A stretch of 36,954 bases of DNA from Pandoraea sp. ASV26 (GCF_016428915.1 NZ_JAELTP010000058.1:1-36954); one strand, 5' to 3'; shown: positions 18,896-27,156, counted from the stretch's first letter. The notes: a model not told the origin generated them from the letters alone. Program-made: numbers and translations.

Positions 18896-19227
18896 ACACC
18901 GGCAGGCGTGTGCGATGCCCCGGAGAAATGCGCGCCGGGCATCGCCGGTGAATCGGTGTGAGCGCTATCCGGACAGGTGTTGCGAACAGGCCGATCGCCA
19001 CTGCCAGCGAGGGCATTCGGCGCTATACAAGTCCGGCAAGAGACGTTATAGTCGGCCGTAATGATCAAGCGCATTGAACGAGACTATTGCAGGCGTCGCC
19101 ACGGCGGCGCCTTCAGCCAAGCCGCCTCTCCGGTGCGTCCGGGCAGGCGGCTTTTTTGTTGCCGGGACGTGTTGTATCGCTGTCTGTCCTGGCCGAGTAG
19201 TGTTGTGTTTTCTTGAACGGGAAATCT
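18896..19227 (+). other. bcp-phoH intergenic region
   Basis: This 332-base gap holds no supported protein gene. It contains a possible -10 (TATAGT at 19047-19052, no convincing -35) and, about 100 bases further on, a good terminator at 19119-19157. The short interval between could be the tail of the bcp transcript or a small RNA. The phoH promoter must lie after the terminator, in about 60 bases where I see no good match. Confidence 0.5.
19119..19157 (+). terminator. Intrinsic terminator between bcp and phoH
   Basis: AAGCCGCCT (19119-19127) pairs perfectly with AGGCGGCTT (19145-19153), 17-base loop, followed by a run of six U (19152-19157). It lies about 220 bases after the bcp stop. Confidence 0.85.
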
Positions 19228-20967
19228 ATGCCATTGCCATCGGCGCCGACCAAACCGGGCACGCTGCTTGCCCCGGAACAATTCCCCACTCGCCTCAAAC
19301 CTTCGCGCACGGAGGCCAAGAAACCGATCCCCTCATCTGAACAACACGCACTGGGCGAGACGTCCGGTGCAGCGGGTACGGCCGAGTTGAAGGTCGTCCC
19401 CAAGCCAGGTCCGGTGACGCAGACTGCACCACAGCCGTCGCCTTCTGCACGCTCGCCTCAACAATCGCCTCCGGCCGCCGACTCGACCGGCGCAAACCCG
19501 TCTCTCAAGGCCGTGAGATCGACGGCGACGAACGGTGCATCGAAGCGTGCCCGCAACAAGGATCAGGAACCCGCCAAGCTCTTCGTGCTCGACACGAACG
19601 TGCTCATGCACGACCCGAGCAGCCTGTTCCGCTTCGAAGAACACGACGTCTATCTGCCCATGATGACGTTGGAAGAGTTGGACAATCACAAGAAGGGCAT
19701 GTCGGAAGTGGCGCGCAATGCGCGTCAGGTCAGCCGCACCCTCGATGGGCTGGTCGCGGAAAGCGGCACGAAGTCGATGGCCGAGGGCATTCCGCTCTCG
19801 CGACTCGGTAACAAGGACGCCGCAGGCCGCCTTTACTTCCAGACCGACCTGCCCGAAGTGCCGCCGCTCGAAGGGTTGCCGCAAGGCAAGGCCGACAACC
19901 AGATTCTGGGTGTCGTGCGAGCGTTGCAGGACAAATTCCGCGATCGTCAGGTCGTGCTGGTGTCCAAGGACATCAACATGCGCGTCAAGGCGCATGCGCT
20001 CGGCCTGCCTGCGGAAGACTATTTCAACGACAAGGTGCTCGAGGACAGCGATCTGCTCTACTCGGGTGTGATGGCGCTGCCGCCGGACTTCTGGACGAAG
20101 CACGGCAAGGGTATGGAGAGCTGGCAGGACAACCGAACCGGCACCACGTTCTATCGCATCACCGGGCCGCTGTGCATGAGCTTCCTCATCAACCAGTTCG
20201 TCTATCTGGAGACGAACAACGGTGAGGCCCCGTTCTACGCGCAGGTTCGCGAGATCAACGGCAAGACGGCGCTGCTGCAAACGCTGCGTGACTATGGGCA
20301 CCACAAGAACAACGTGTGGGGCATCACGGCACGCAACCGAGAGCAGAACTTCGCGCTGAACCTGCTGATGAATCCCGAAGTCGACTTCATCACGTTGCTC
20401 GGCCAAGCCGGTACCGGCAAGACGCTGCTCGCGCTCGCCGCCGGGCTGGCGCAAACGCTCGACGAGAAGCGCTACAACGAAATCATCATCACGCGCGCGA
20501 CCGTGCCCGTCGGTGAGGATATCGGCTTCCTGCCGGGCACCGAGGAAGAGAAGATGCAACCGTGGATGGGGGCCTTCGACGACAACCTCGAAGTGCTGCA
20601 AAAGACAGACGATTCCGCCGGTGAGTGGGGCCGCGCGGCCACGCAGGAACTGATTCGCTCGCGACTCAAGGTCAAGAGCATGAACTTCATGCGCGGCCGC
20701 ACGTTCGTGAACAAGTTCGTCATCATCGACGAGGCGCAAAACCTGACGCCCAAGCAGATGAAGACGCTCGTCACGCGCGCCGGCCCGGGGACCAAGCTGA
20801 TCTGTCTGGGCAACATCGCGCAGATCGATACGCCGTACCTGACCGAAGGCAGCTCGGGCCTCACCTACGTGGTGGATCGCTTCAAGGGCTGGGGGCACAG
20901 CGGACACGTCACGCTCGCGCGCGGCGAACGCTCGCGGCTGGCCGACTACGCCGGGGAAATTCTCTGA
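19228..20967 (+). CDS. PIN domain-PhoH ATPase fusion protein
   Basis: A 579-aa protein joining a PIN-type ribonuclease domain to a PhoH-like P-loop ATPase, the YlaK/PhoH2-type layout. Residues 1-115 are Pro/Ser/Ala-rich and look disordered. The PIN domain (about 117-260) has the acidic set DTNVLMHD (Asp122, Asn124), LEELDNHKKG, ADNQILGVV and VSKDINMRVKAHALG, all apparently intact. The PhoH part has Walker A GQAGTGKT (392-399), VGEDIGFLPG, Walker B VIIDEAQN (about 498-505) and the GNIAQIDTPYL sensor. Homologues show RNA unwinding and cleavage; the cell role here is unknown. ATG 19228 is preferred to a TTG at 19213 because of an ACGGGA ribosome site. Terminators on both sides suggest a single-gene unit. 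Confidence 0.92.
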   Translation: MPLPSAPTKPGTLLAPEQFPTRLKPSRTEAKKPIPSSEQHALGETSGAAGTAELKVVPKPGPVTQTAPQPSPSARSPQQSPPAADSTGANPSLKAVRSTATNGASKRARNKDQEPAKLFVLDTNVLMHDPSSLFRFEEHDVYLPMMTLEELDNHKKGMSEVARNARQVSRTLDGLVAESGTKSMAEGIPLSRLGNKDAAGRLYFQTDLPEVPPLEGLPQGKADNQILGVVRALQDKFRDRQVVLVSKDINMRVKAHALGLPAEDYFNDKVLEDSDLLYSGVMALPPDFWTKHGKGMESWQDNRTGTTFYRITGPLCMSFLINQFVYLETNNGEAPFYAQVREINGKTALLQTLRDYGHHKNNVWGITARNREQNFALNLLMNPEVDFITLLGQAGTGKTLLALAAGLAQTLDEKRYNEIIITRATVPVGEDIGFLPGTEEEKMQPWMGAFDDNLEVLQKTDDSAGEWGRAATQELIRSRLKVKSMNFMRGRTFVNKFVIIDEAQNLTPKQMKTLVTRAGPGTKLICLGNIAQIDTPYLTEGSSGLTYVVDRFKGWGHSGHVTLARGERSRLADYAGEIL

Positions 20968-21005
20968 CGTTTTGCGAGTCAGGACGCGCTTCAACGCTCA
21001 CCACG

Positions 21006-21030
21006 ACGGCGCCTTCGGGCGCCGTTTTTT
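21006..21030 (+). terminator. Intrinsic terminator of the PIN-PhoH gene
   Basis: ACGGCGCC (21006-21013), a TTCG tetraloop, and GGCGCCGT (21018-21025) form a perfect 8-bp stem followed by six U (21025-21030), about 40 bases after the stop codon. Confidence 0.93.
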
Positions 21031-21171
21031 CTTGCCGTCGGGGCAGGCAACATGGCGCCCTGTAGCAAAATCGCTTGGGAATCGGCGCATTTGTGACGTC
21101 AACGCCACAAAACACCCGTATTCCGGCACTTTTGCGATGCATTCGCACAGCAGGCGTCGTAAACTCGGCCC

Positions 21172-21978
21172 ATGCGAATTCAGCGCCCTCTCCGCACTCC
21201 TCGCGTTCTTGCTCGCTTCGTAACGCAGCCGGCAGAACAGCCGAACTCGCTGTGGCGATGCGCAGGCGCGTTGACGCTCACGTTGCTGGTGGCGGCCTGC
21301 TCGTCCGGCCCGTCGGTCCGGCAAGGCAGCACTGCGAACTATGGCAACCGCACCGTGGGGCCGGAGCGCAGCGCGGGCCAGGAGGAAATCACGCTCGAAG
21401 CGATGAGCCTCGTGGGCATTCCCTACCGCTACGGCGGCAATACCCCCGATTCCGGTTTCGATTGCAGCGGTCTGGTGCGCTACGTAGTCGCGCGTGCCGC
21501 CGGAGTGAATCTGCCACGCACAACCGCCGACATGAGCAGTGTCGGCACGCCGCTCGAGCGCGACGATCTTGCCTCGGGCGATCTCATTTTCTTCAACACA
21601 ACGGGACGCGCCCACTCGCACGTGGGCATCTATGTCGGTCAGGGGAAGTTCGTGCATGCACCGAACACGGGCGGCACGGTGCGTCTGGAGAGCCTTTATA
21701 TCCCGTACTGGGCGCGCCGCATCGATGGCGTCCGACGCGTGGCTGCCAACAAGGCGCCCGCAGGCAACACCACCTACGTGAATCGCTCGGCACCTGAGCC
21801 GCTGGCCAACGTGCCGGTGGCACCGATGAACACCGCACCGAACCGGCCGCTCACGGCTGCAACACCGTCTCCGATGGAGACGCCGCAGGTGTCGCCGTCG
21901 AGCAGCACCGCAAACGTCACCGCGTCGCCCTCGCAGGACGACGATCCGATCGCCCGCTTCGCCAACAGCGCGATGTAA
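21172..21978 (+). CDS. NlpC/P60 family lipoprotein endopeptidase
   Basis: A probable cell-wall peptidase cutting D-Glu-diaminopimelate or related peptide bonds. The 268-aa product has a basic N-terminus, a hydrophobic stretch and a lipobox LLVAAC with Cys43 as the lipidation site, so it should be a membrane-anchored lipoprotein. The NlpC/P60 core (about 70-180) has the catalytic cysteine Cys98 in FDCSGLVRY, His150 in HSHVGIYVG and His162 in KFVHAP. Residues 195-268 are Pro/Thr/Ser-rich and likely unstructured. It resembles the Spr/MepS group in the catalytic domain, but the tail is different. Its stop codon directly abuts that of the convergent cupin gene. Confidence 0.9.
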   Translation: MRIQRPLRTPRVLARFVTQPAEQPNSLWRCAGALTLTLLVAACSSGPSVRQGSTANYGNRTVGPERSAGQEEITLEAMSLVGIPYRYGGNTPDSGFDCSGLVRYVVARAAGVNLPRTTADMSSVGTPLERDDLASGDLIFFNTTGRAHSHVGIYVGQGKFVHAPNTGGTVRLESLYIPYWARRIDGVRRVAANKAPAGNTTYVNRSAPEPLANVPVAPMNTAPNRPLTAATPSPMETPQVSPSSSTANVTASPSQDDDPIARFANSAM

Positions 21979-22242
21979 CTACTTCCGGCCAACGAGATAC
22001 TGCACGCCCGCCGGGCCATAACGTTCGGCGTGCGCTACATTGGCCGCCAGATGAAAGACATCGCCCTCGCGGTACACACGCTCGTTGTCGCCCACGCGAA
22101 TGGCAATCTCGCCCAAAAGAATCAGCGCCTTCGCCTCGAAGGGATGCGTATGCTCGCCGAGATCGCCGGCCTCCCTCGTTACCGTTACCAACGCCGTGAA
22201 ACCTTCGCGGGCCAGGGCTTGCTCGAATGTGTCGCGCTGCAT
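21979..22242 (-). CDS. Small single-domain cupin protein
   Basis: An 87-aa protein made of one cupin beta-barrel. It has a first motif with GEHTHPFEAKALILLGE (metal-ligand candidates His-X-His and Glu) and a second motif G-D-V-F-H-L-A-A-N-V-A-H, which supplies another histidine. The substrate is unknown; such small cupins act as isomerases, dioxygenases or sensor domains. The ATG at 22242 has a GGAG eight bases upstream; a longer reading to 22308 lacks this. It lies 34 bases after a 35-codon mini-gene on the same strand, so the two are probably co-transcribed, and it ends tail to tail with the NlpC gene with no spacer. Confidence 0.85.
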   Translation of the reverse strand: MQRDTFEQALAREGFTALVTVTREAGDLGEHTHPFEAKALILLGEIAIRVGDNERVYREGDVFHLAANVAHAERYGPAGVQYLVGRK

Positions 22243-22276
22243 ACGCTCTCCGTGGGGGACGATTGTCGTGTGAGAC

Positions 22277-22384
22277 TTAGCGCAGATGCGCGAGCAGCGT
22301 CGCGGCACCGCCGATATTGATGGCGGCGCCCACGAGCGCGGCGAGCGGACGGCTACGCAGGGAGTGATGAATCAGTGTGCTCAT
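22277..22384 (-). CDS. Hydrophobic 35-aa small protein
   Basis: A short reading frame of 35 codons plus TAA, starting ATG at 22384 with a GGAG Shine-Dalgarno at an 8-base spacing. The predicted peptide begins MSTLIHHSLRSRPL and continues as a hydrophobic Ala/Gly/Ile/Leu stretch (about 14-33) ending in HLR, which fits a single membrane helix with a basic N-terminus. It sits just after an AT-rich, promoter-like stretch and just before the cupin gene. I do not recognise it. Ribosome site, position and hydrophobicity argue it is real; its function cannot be told. Confidence 0.6.
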   Translation of the reverse strand: MSTLIHHSLRSRPLAALVGAAINIGGAATLLAHLR

Positions 22385-22407
22385 ATTAGTCTCCAATGCT
22401 GTCGGGA

Positions 22408-22441
22408 AAAACACTATGAATAAATAGTAATCAATCGCAAT
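22408..22441 (-). promoter_or_regulatory. Candidate promoter of the mini-gene and cupin
   Basis: The segment 22405-22475 is strikingly AT-rich for this genome. On the minus strand TTGCGA is followed after 16 bases by CATAGT, each matching four of six consensus bases, about 25-35 bases before the mini-gene ATG. An alternative is TTTCAA with TACTAT at 18 bases. The exact hexamers are uncertain. Confidence 0.35.
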
Positions 22442-22523
22442 TAGCTATTGAAATTGATTTTCCCGATGAAGGCGATATGCCGCGTCAATGTGCCGTCCGT
22501 CCCATAGCATGGAGGGGAAAACG

Positions 22524-22548
22524 AAAAAAGCGGCCGAAGCCGCTTTTT
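22524..22548. terminator. Bidirectional intrinsic terminator after pit
   Basis: GCGGC (22530-22534), loop CGAA, GCCGC (22539-22543), flanked by six A before and five T after, so it has a U-tract on both strands. It lies about 55 bases beyond the stop of the minus-strand phosphate transporter. Confidence 0.85.
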
Positions 22549-22602
22549 CCATGCGTCAGGGCAAGTCCGCCATCGGAATGACGACTGACCGCCGAAAGCG
22601 CA

Positions 22603-23613
22603 TCACAGGATCTGCTTGCCAATCCACCAGGCGATAGCGGCAATGAACGCCGAGGCCGGGATCGTCAGCACCCATGCCCAGACGATGTTGCCAGCCACGC
22701 CCCAACGCACCGCCGAGAGCTTACGCGTGGCGCCAACGCCAACGATGGCCCCGGTGATGGTGTGCGTGGTCGAGACCGGCACGCCGAGCCACGAGGCGAA
22801 GAACAGGGTGAACGCCCCACCCGTCTCGGCACAGAAGCCACCGACCGGCTTGAGCTTGGTGATCTTCTGCCCCATCGTGCGCACGATACGCCAGCCACCG
22901 AACATGGTGCCCAGACCGATCGCCAGATAGCAGCCCGCGATCACCCACAGCGGCGGTTCCGCCGCTTCCTGCGGCCACATGCCGGCAGCGATCAGCAGCA
23001 TCCAGATGATACCGATGGTCTTCTGCGCGTCGTTACCGCCGTGCCCCAGACTGTACATGCCGGCCGAAACCAGTTGCAGGCGACGGAACCAGCGATCCAC
23101 GCGCGCCGGGGGGGTGCGAAAGAACAGCCACGACACCAGCAGCATGAAGAACGAACCGAGCACGAAACCGAGCAGCGGCGAAATGAAAATGAACGCCACG
23201 GTTTGCAGCAGGCCGCTCGCGACGAGCGACCCCGTGCCCGCCTTGGCCACCGCGGCGCCGACCAGACCACCGATCAGGGCGTGCGACGAACTCGACGGAA
23301 TGCCGTAGTACCAGGTGATGATGTTCCACGCGATGGCGCCCACGAGCGCGCCAAAAATCACGTAGTGATCGACGATATCGGGGTGAACCGTGCCCTTGCC
23401 CACCGTCGCCGCGACTTTCAGGTGAAAGACGAACAGTGCGATGACGTTGAAAAAGGCGGCGAAAGCCACCGCCTGATGCGGCTTGAGCACGCCCGTCGAG
23501 ACCACCGTGGCGATCGAGTTGGCGGCGTCGTGAAAGCCATTCATGAAGTCGAACAGGAGCGCCAGGGCGATCAATAGTCCGACCAGCCAAAGGCTGATGT
23601 GCAGCGTTGCCAT
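22603..23613 (-). CDS. pit: Low-affinity inorganic phosphate transporter, Pit family
   Basis: An inner-membrane permease importing phosphate (as metal phosphate) driven by the proton gradient. The 336-aa product has about ten hydrophobic segments and both PiT repeats: FDFMNGFHDAANSIATVVSTG near the N-terminus, the SSSHALIGGLVGAAVAK segment, HGGNDAQKTIGII, and GVPVSTTHTITGAIVGVG. ATG 23613 was chosen because a GGAG lies seven bases upstream; earlier starts run into the neighbouring gene. It begins only 13 bases after the DUF47 gene, so the two are one operon, as in many bacteria. Confidence 0.95.
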   Translation of the reverse strand: MATLHISLWLVGLLIALALLFDFMNGFHDAANSIATVVSTGVLKPHQAVAFAAFFNVIALFVFHLKVAATVGKGTVHPDIVDHYVIFGALVGAIAWNIITWYYGIPSSSSHALIGGLVGAAVAKAGTGSLVASGLLQTVAFIFISPLLGFVLGSFFMLLVSWLFFRTPPARVDRWFRRLQLVSAGMYSLGHGGNDAQKTIGIIWMLLIAAGMWPQEAAEPPLWVIAGCYLAIGLGTMFGGWRIVRTMGQKITKLKPVGGFCAETGGAFTLFFASWLGVPVSTTHTITGAIVGVGATRKLSAVRWGVAGNIVWAWVLTIPASAFIAAIAWWIGKQIL

Positions 23614-23626
23614 CAAAAATCTCCGC

Positions 23627-24253
23627 TCAGGCGTTTTCCAGCACAATGCCTTCGATGATGTTGGCAACGTCCTCGCACTTGTCAGTCACCGATTCGAGCA
23701 ATTCGGACACGGCCTTTTGCTTGATCAGTTCCTTCACATCGGCTTCTTCGCGGAACAACTTCGACAACGACGCGCGCAGCAGGCGATCGGCTTCCGATTC
23801 GAGGCCGTCGATCTCTTCGCAGAGTTTCAGAATGTCGCGGGCACGATCCATGTCGTTAAGCAGTGCCACGGTGCTTTGCACACGCTCGCAGCACTTCACG
23901 CAGATCTCGCCCAGCGTGCGGGCTTCGCTCGGCACGCTCTTGACGTCGTACATCCACACGGCCGTCGCCACGTCTTCCATCAGATCGAGGATGTCATCCA
24001 TCGTGCTGATCAGCTTGTGGATCTCATCGCGGTCGAATGGCGTGATGAACGTCTTGTGCATCAGATCGATCGTCTCGTGCGTGATGCGATCCGCTTTCTT
24101 CTCGTTGTTCTGCACCGCAACGGTACGTGCCTCGGCATTGGGCAGGTCGTTGAGCATGGCAGACAGTTCGCGACTGCCGGCAACCATGCACGCCGCATGC
24201 TGGTTGAACAGCTCAAAGAACTTGCCCTCGGTGGGCATGAAGCGACCGAACAT
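23627..24253 (-). CDS. DUF47 (PhoU-like) Pit accessory protein
   Basis: A 208-aa all-helical, highly charged cytoplasmic protein of the DUF47/PhoU-related family (COG1392). Signatures are FFELFNQHA, the E-K-K-A-D-R-I-T-H-E segment that in PhoU-type folds binds metal, FITPFDRDEIHKLISTMDDILDLME, and EIDGLESEADRLLR. In other bacteria this partner adjusts Pit-mediated phosphate uptake. It stands 13 bases before pit on the same strand, a conserved pairing that supports the assignment. The start ATG follows an ATAATG context without a strong ribosome site. Confidence 0.92.
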   Translation of the reverse strand: MFGRFMPTEGKFFELFNQHAACMVAGSRELSAMLNDLPNAEARTVAVQNNEKKADRITHETIDLMHKTFITPFDRDEIHKLISTMDDILDLMEDVATAVWMYDVKSVPSEARTLGEICVKCCERVQSTVALLNDMDRARDILKLCEEIDGLESEADRLLRASLSKLFREEADVKELIKQKAVSELLESVTDKCEDVANIIEGIVLENA

Positions 24254-24367
24254 TATTGGAAAACTCCGGGTATTAATAGGGGACGGGTCGACACAAAAAC
24301 GTCACATTCTACCTTGTTGCGGGCGTGCGTCACCGCACTCCCGTACTAATGGGTGGAAATCAGTGCG

Positions 24368-25744
24368 TCAGTATTGGGGACCTGCCAGATTGTCGAACTT
24401 CGTGTAAGCACCGATGAACGCCAGACGCACATGGCCGATAGGACCATTACGCTGCTTCGCGATGATGATCTCGGCGGTGCCCTTGTCAGGCGTATCGGGG
24501 TTGTACACTTCGTCGCGATAGATGAACAGAATGATGTCGGCATCCTGTTCGATAGCGCCCGATTCACGCAAATCCGACATGACCGGACGCTTGTTCGGGC
24601 GTTGTTCAAGACTTCGGTTGAGCTGCGAGAGTGCAATCACCGGCACGTTCAGCTCTTTGGCAAGGCCCTTGAGCGAACGCGAAATTTCGGAAATTTCGGT
24701 CGCCCGGTTTTCGCCGCCGCCCGAGCCGCTCATCAACTGAAGGTAATCGATGATGATCAGGCCAAGCTTGCCGCACTGACGTGCCAGACGACGCGCCCGC
24801 GCGCGCAGTTCCATCGGATTGAGTGCAGGTGTCTCATCGACGAAAAGCTGCGTCTCGTTCATCTTCTGCATGGCGTGCGTGAGCTTCGGCCAGTCTTCGT
24901 CGACCAGCTTGCCGGTACGCAGGCGATGCTGATCGAGACGCCCCACCGAACCCAGCATACGCATGGCCAACTGCGTGCCCGGCATTTCCATCGAGAACAC
25001 GGCGACGGGCAGCCCTTCTTCCACGGCGATATGCTCACCGATGTTCATCGAGAAGGTCGTCTTACCCATCGACGGACGGCCGGCCACGATAATCAGATCG
25101 CCGCCGTTGAAACCCGACGTCATGCGATCCAGATCGACGAACCCCGTCGGAATCCCCGTGATGTCGCTGCCGCCCTCGCGGTGATACAGCTCGTCAATGC
25201 GCTCGACCACCTGCGTGAGCAGCGGCTGCAACTCAAGGAAGCCGTTCGCGCTGCGCGAGCCTTCTTCGGCGATGGCGAAGACCTTCGCTTCCGCCTCGTC
25301 GAGCATCTGACGCACTTCCTTGCCCTGCGGGTTGAAGGCGTCGGACGCGATTTCGTCGGCCACCGTCACGAGCTTGCGCAGCACCGCCCGGTCACGCACG
25401 ATTTCCGCATAGCGGCGGATGTTCGCGGCACTCGGGGTGTTCTGTGCGAGGGCGTTCAGATAGGCGAGCCCGCCCACGTCCTCGGCTTTGCCGGCGGAAG
25501 TGAGCGATTCGAAGACGGTGATGACGTCGGCCGGACGATCGCTGGCGATCAGGCGGCCGATGTGTTGATAGATGATCCGGTGATCGTAGCGGTAGAAATC
25601 CGCGTCGGCCAGAAAGTCGCCGATACGATCCCACGCGCTGTTATCGAGCAGCAACCCGCCGAGCACGGATTGCTCCGCCTCGATGGAGTGCGGCGGCACT
25701 TTGAGTGAATCGAGCTGGGGATCGGGCGCGTTCATGCCGGGCAT
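24368..25744 (-). CDS. dnaB: Replicative DNA helicase DnaB
   Basis: The hexameric 5'-3' helicase that unwinds DNA at the replication fork and recruits primase. The product has the N-terminal DnaB domain (HSIEAEQSVLGGLLLDN), a linker, and the RecA-like ATPase core with Walker A GRPSMGKTT (Lys228), the LGLIIIDYLQLM Walker B region and SQLNRSLEQRPNKRP arginine-finger region. Starting at ATG 25744 gives 458 aa, with GGGGA seven bases upstream; a second ATG at 25735 would give 455 aa and is equally compatible with the protein family. No intein is present. It follows the ribosomal operon rplI but is separated from it by a terminator. Confidence 0.96.
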   Translation of the reverse strand: MPGMNAPDPQLDSLKVPPHSIEAEQSVLGGLLLDNSAWDRIGDFLADADFYRYDHRIIYQHIGRLIASDRPADVITVFESLTSAGKAEDVGGLAYLNALAQNTPSAANIRRYAEIVRDRAVLRKLVTVADEIASDAFNPQGKEVRQMLDEAEAKVFAIAEEGSRSANGFLELQPLLTQVVERIDELYHREGGSDITGIPTGFVDLDRMTSGFNGGDLIIVAGRPSMGKTTFSMNIGEHIAVEEGLPVAVFSMEMPGTQLAMRMLGSVGRLDQHRLRTGKLVDEDWPKLTHAMQKMNETQLFVDETPALNPMELRARARRLARQCGKLGLIIIDYLQLMSGSGGGENRATEISEISRSLKGLAKELNVPVIALSQLNRSLEQRPNKRPVMSDLRESGAIEQDADIILFIYRDEVYNPDTPDKGTAEIIIAKQRNGPIGHVRLAFIGAYTKFDNLAGPQY

Positions 25745-25974
25745 TATACCGTCCCCGCGATCACGGTCTCCCCCGGCAAAATCCCGCTTGCGCGACGATT
25801 TTTCCGAGCGCGGTTTGTTCAGCAGTTTCCCTGGAGGCAGCATAAGGTGGAGCTATCGAACGTGACGAACGTGGAAGGGGCGCAACCGGAAGGCGGTCGG
25901 CATAGATCGGTGCATGACCGGTGGCCAGGCAATCCGGCAACCCGCACAACACAATAGAACAGAACAGACAGGCA

Positions 25975-26007
25975 TAAAAAAACGGAAGCCGGCTGACCGG
26001 CTTCCGT
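25975..26007 (-). terminator. Intrinsic terminator of the rpsF-priB-rpsR-rplI operon
   Basis: An 11-bp perfect stem (ACGGAAGCCGG 25982-25992 with CCGGCTTCCGT 25997-26007) and a 4-base loop, followed on the minus strand by a long U-tract (A at 25976-25982). It sits about 37 bases past the rplI stop. CTTTTATT on the other side means it may act weakly in both directions. Confidence 0.93.
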
Positions 26008-26043
26008 CTTTTATTCGCGTCGGGAAGCTGACGCGGATACGAC

Positions 26044-26496
26044 TTAGGCGTGCTCGCCCAGCACCGACACGTTCACGTCGATGACGACGTCAGTGTGCAG
26101 CGCCACTTGGACCGGGAAGTCACCCACGGTCTTGAGCGGGCCATTCGGCAGACGCACTTGCATCTTCTCGACCTTGAAACCTTGGGTGCCCAGGGCTTCA
26201 GCGATGTCGAAGTTGGTGACCGAACCGAACAGACGACCGTCAACACCGGCCTTCTGCGAGATTTGCACGGTCAGACCGCTCAACTTTTCGCCTTCGGCTT
26301 GTGCAGCAGCCAGCTTCTCGGCGGCAGCCTTTTCCAGTTCGGCACGGCGAACTTCGAATTCGGCGATCGCGTCCTTGGTGGCGCGACGAGCCTTCTTGGT
26401 CGGGATCAGGAAGTTACGTGCGAAACCATCCTTGACCTTCACGATGTCGCCCAGGTTGCCCAGGTTGACGACCTTTTCCAGCAGAATCACTTGCAT
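26044..26496 (-). CDS. rplI: 50S ribosomal protein bL9
   Basis: A 150-aa ribosomal protein that binds 23S rRNA at the base of the L1 stalk and helps keep reading frame. The N-terminal domain ([32 protein letters not shown]) is diagnostic, followed by the long Ala/Glu/Lys helix and the C-terminal domain ([15 protein letters not shown]). A GAAGGAGA ribosome site precedes the ATG. It is the last gene of the four-gene ribosomal operon, 27 bases after rpsR. Confidence 0.98.
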   Translation of the reverse strand: MQVILLEKVVNLGNLGDIVKVKDGFARNFLIPTKKARRATKDAIAEFEVRRAELEKAAAEKLAAAQAEGEKLSGLTVQISQKAGVDGRLFGSVTNFDIAEALGTQGFKVEKMQVRLPNGPLKTVGDFPVQVALHTDVVIDVNVSVLGEHA

Positions 26497-26523
26497 TATC
26501 TATTCTCCTTCGTCGACTGGCGA

Positions 26524-26805
26524 TTAAGCACCGTGCAGATCGGTGTACGGCATCAGCGCGAGGAAACGCGCGCGCTTGATGGCCGTGTCGAGCTGGCGCT
26601 GGTAGTGCGCCTTGGTGCCCGTCAGGCGAGCCGGGGTGATCTTGCCGTTGTCGCCGATGAAGTCCTTCAGCGTTTCGACATCCTTGTAATCGATCTGCTC
26701 GACACCAGCGACGGTGAAGCGGCAGAACTTCTTGCGCTTGAACAGCGGGTTTTGCTGTTGGCGGCGGCGATCAAACTTCTTGTTTTTACCGTTAGGACGC
26801 GGCAT
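26524..26805 (-). CDS. rpsR: 30S ribosomal protein bS18
   Basis: A 93-aa basic ribosomal protein that pairs with bS6 on the platform of the small subunit. Recognised from [36 protein letters not shown] and [19 protein letters not shown]. The ATG at 26805 was chosen, as an upstream TTG at 26814 sits too close to the AAGGA ribosome site. Its start is two bases after the priB stop. A single cysteine (CRF) remains, so this is not a zinc-ribbon version. Confidence 0.97.
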   Translation of the reverse strand: MPRPNGKNKKFDRRRQQQNPLFKRKKFCRFTVAGVEQIDYKDVETLKDFIGDNGKITPARLTGTKAHYQRQLDTAIKRARFLALMPYTDLHGA

Positions 26806-26807
26806 GT

Positions 26808-27110
26808 TCAACAATCCTTTTCAAATTCTTGCAATGCTGTGATGTGAAACACCAGGGTTCGGCTATTGCGATGCTTTTTGGCCAGGAAACCTGCCCACCG
26901 GGCCGGTTTCTCGAGTCCCAACGCCATGACTTTGGCACTGATGGGACCGATCGCAACTGCGGGTATCGAGAACTCGACCTGACGGGCTACGCCCGCCTCT
27001 TCAACTGTTCCCGCATGCGCTAGCGAGACATCGATCACGGGAAGTCCGGCCGGGGTATAGCGCAGCGTGCCGATTTCGACAATGCTGGCCTCGAGCCGTA
27101 AGCGATTCAC
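26808..27110 (-). CDS. priB: Primosomal replication protein N (PriB)
   Basis: A 100-aa single OB-fold, single-stranded DNA-binding protein that acts with PriA to reload DnaB at stalled forks. It begins [22 protein letters not shown], has [21 protein letters not shown], and ends in a short acidic tail with a terminal cysteine. The start is GTG at 27110, with no obvious Shine-Dalgarno; translation may be coupled to rpsF, whose stop lies 46 bases upstream. Its position between rpsF and rpsR is the typical beta/gamma-proteobacterial order. Confidence 0.93.
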   Translation of the reverse strand: MNRLRLEASIVEIGTLRYTPAGLPVIDVSLAHAGTVEEAGVARQVEFSIPAVAIGPISAKVMALGLEKPARWAGFLAKKHRNSRTLVFHITALQEFEKDC

Positions 27111-27156
27111 GCGGACGATGTTTTCGTTGGCACCCTGATGCGTTCCGATGCGCTAA

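Noticed and set aside
19074-19340. 88-codon frame running through the bcp-phoH terminator
   Set aside because: It contains the terminator stem-loop and U-tract, lacks a ribosome site, and overlaps the phoH start in another frame.
19228-20967. PhoH-type toxin-antitoxin module
   Set aside because: The PIN-PhoH layout resembles such toxins, but no small antitoxin-like gene precedes it, and a terminator separates it from bcp.
19333-20994. Long minus-strand frame (553 codons) opposite the PIN-PhoH gene
   Set aside because: Antisense shadow of a well-supported gene; composition is Arg/Val/His-rich and no motif is seen.
22405-22475. AT-rich block as a sign of horizontal transfer
   Set aside because: It is only about 70 bases, lies between genes, and is better explained as a promoter; neighbouring codon use is not different.
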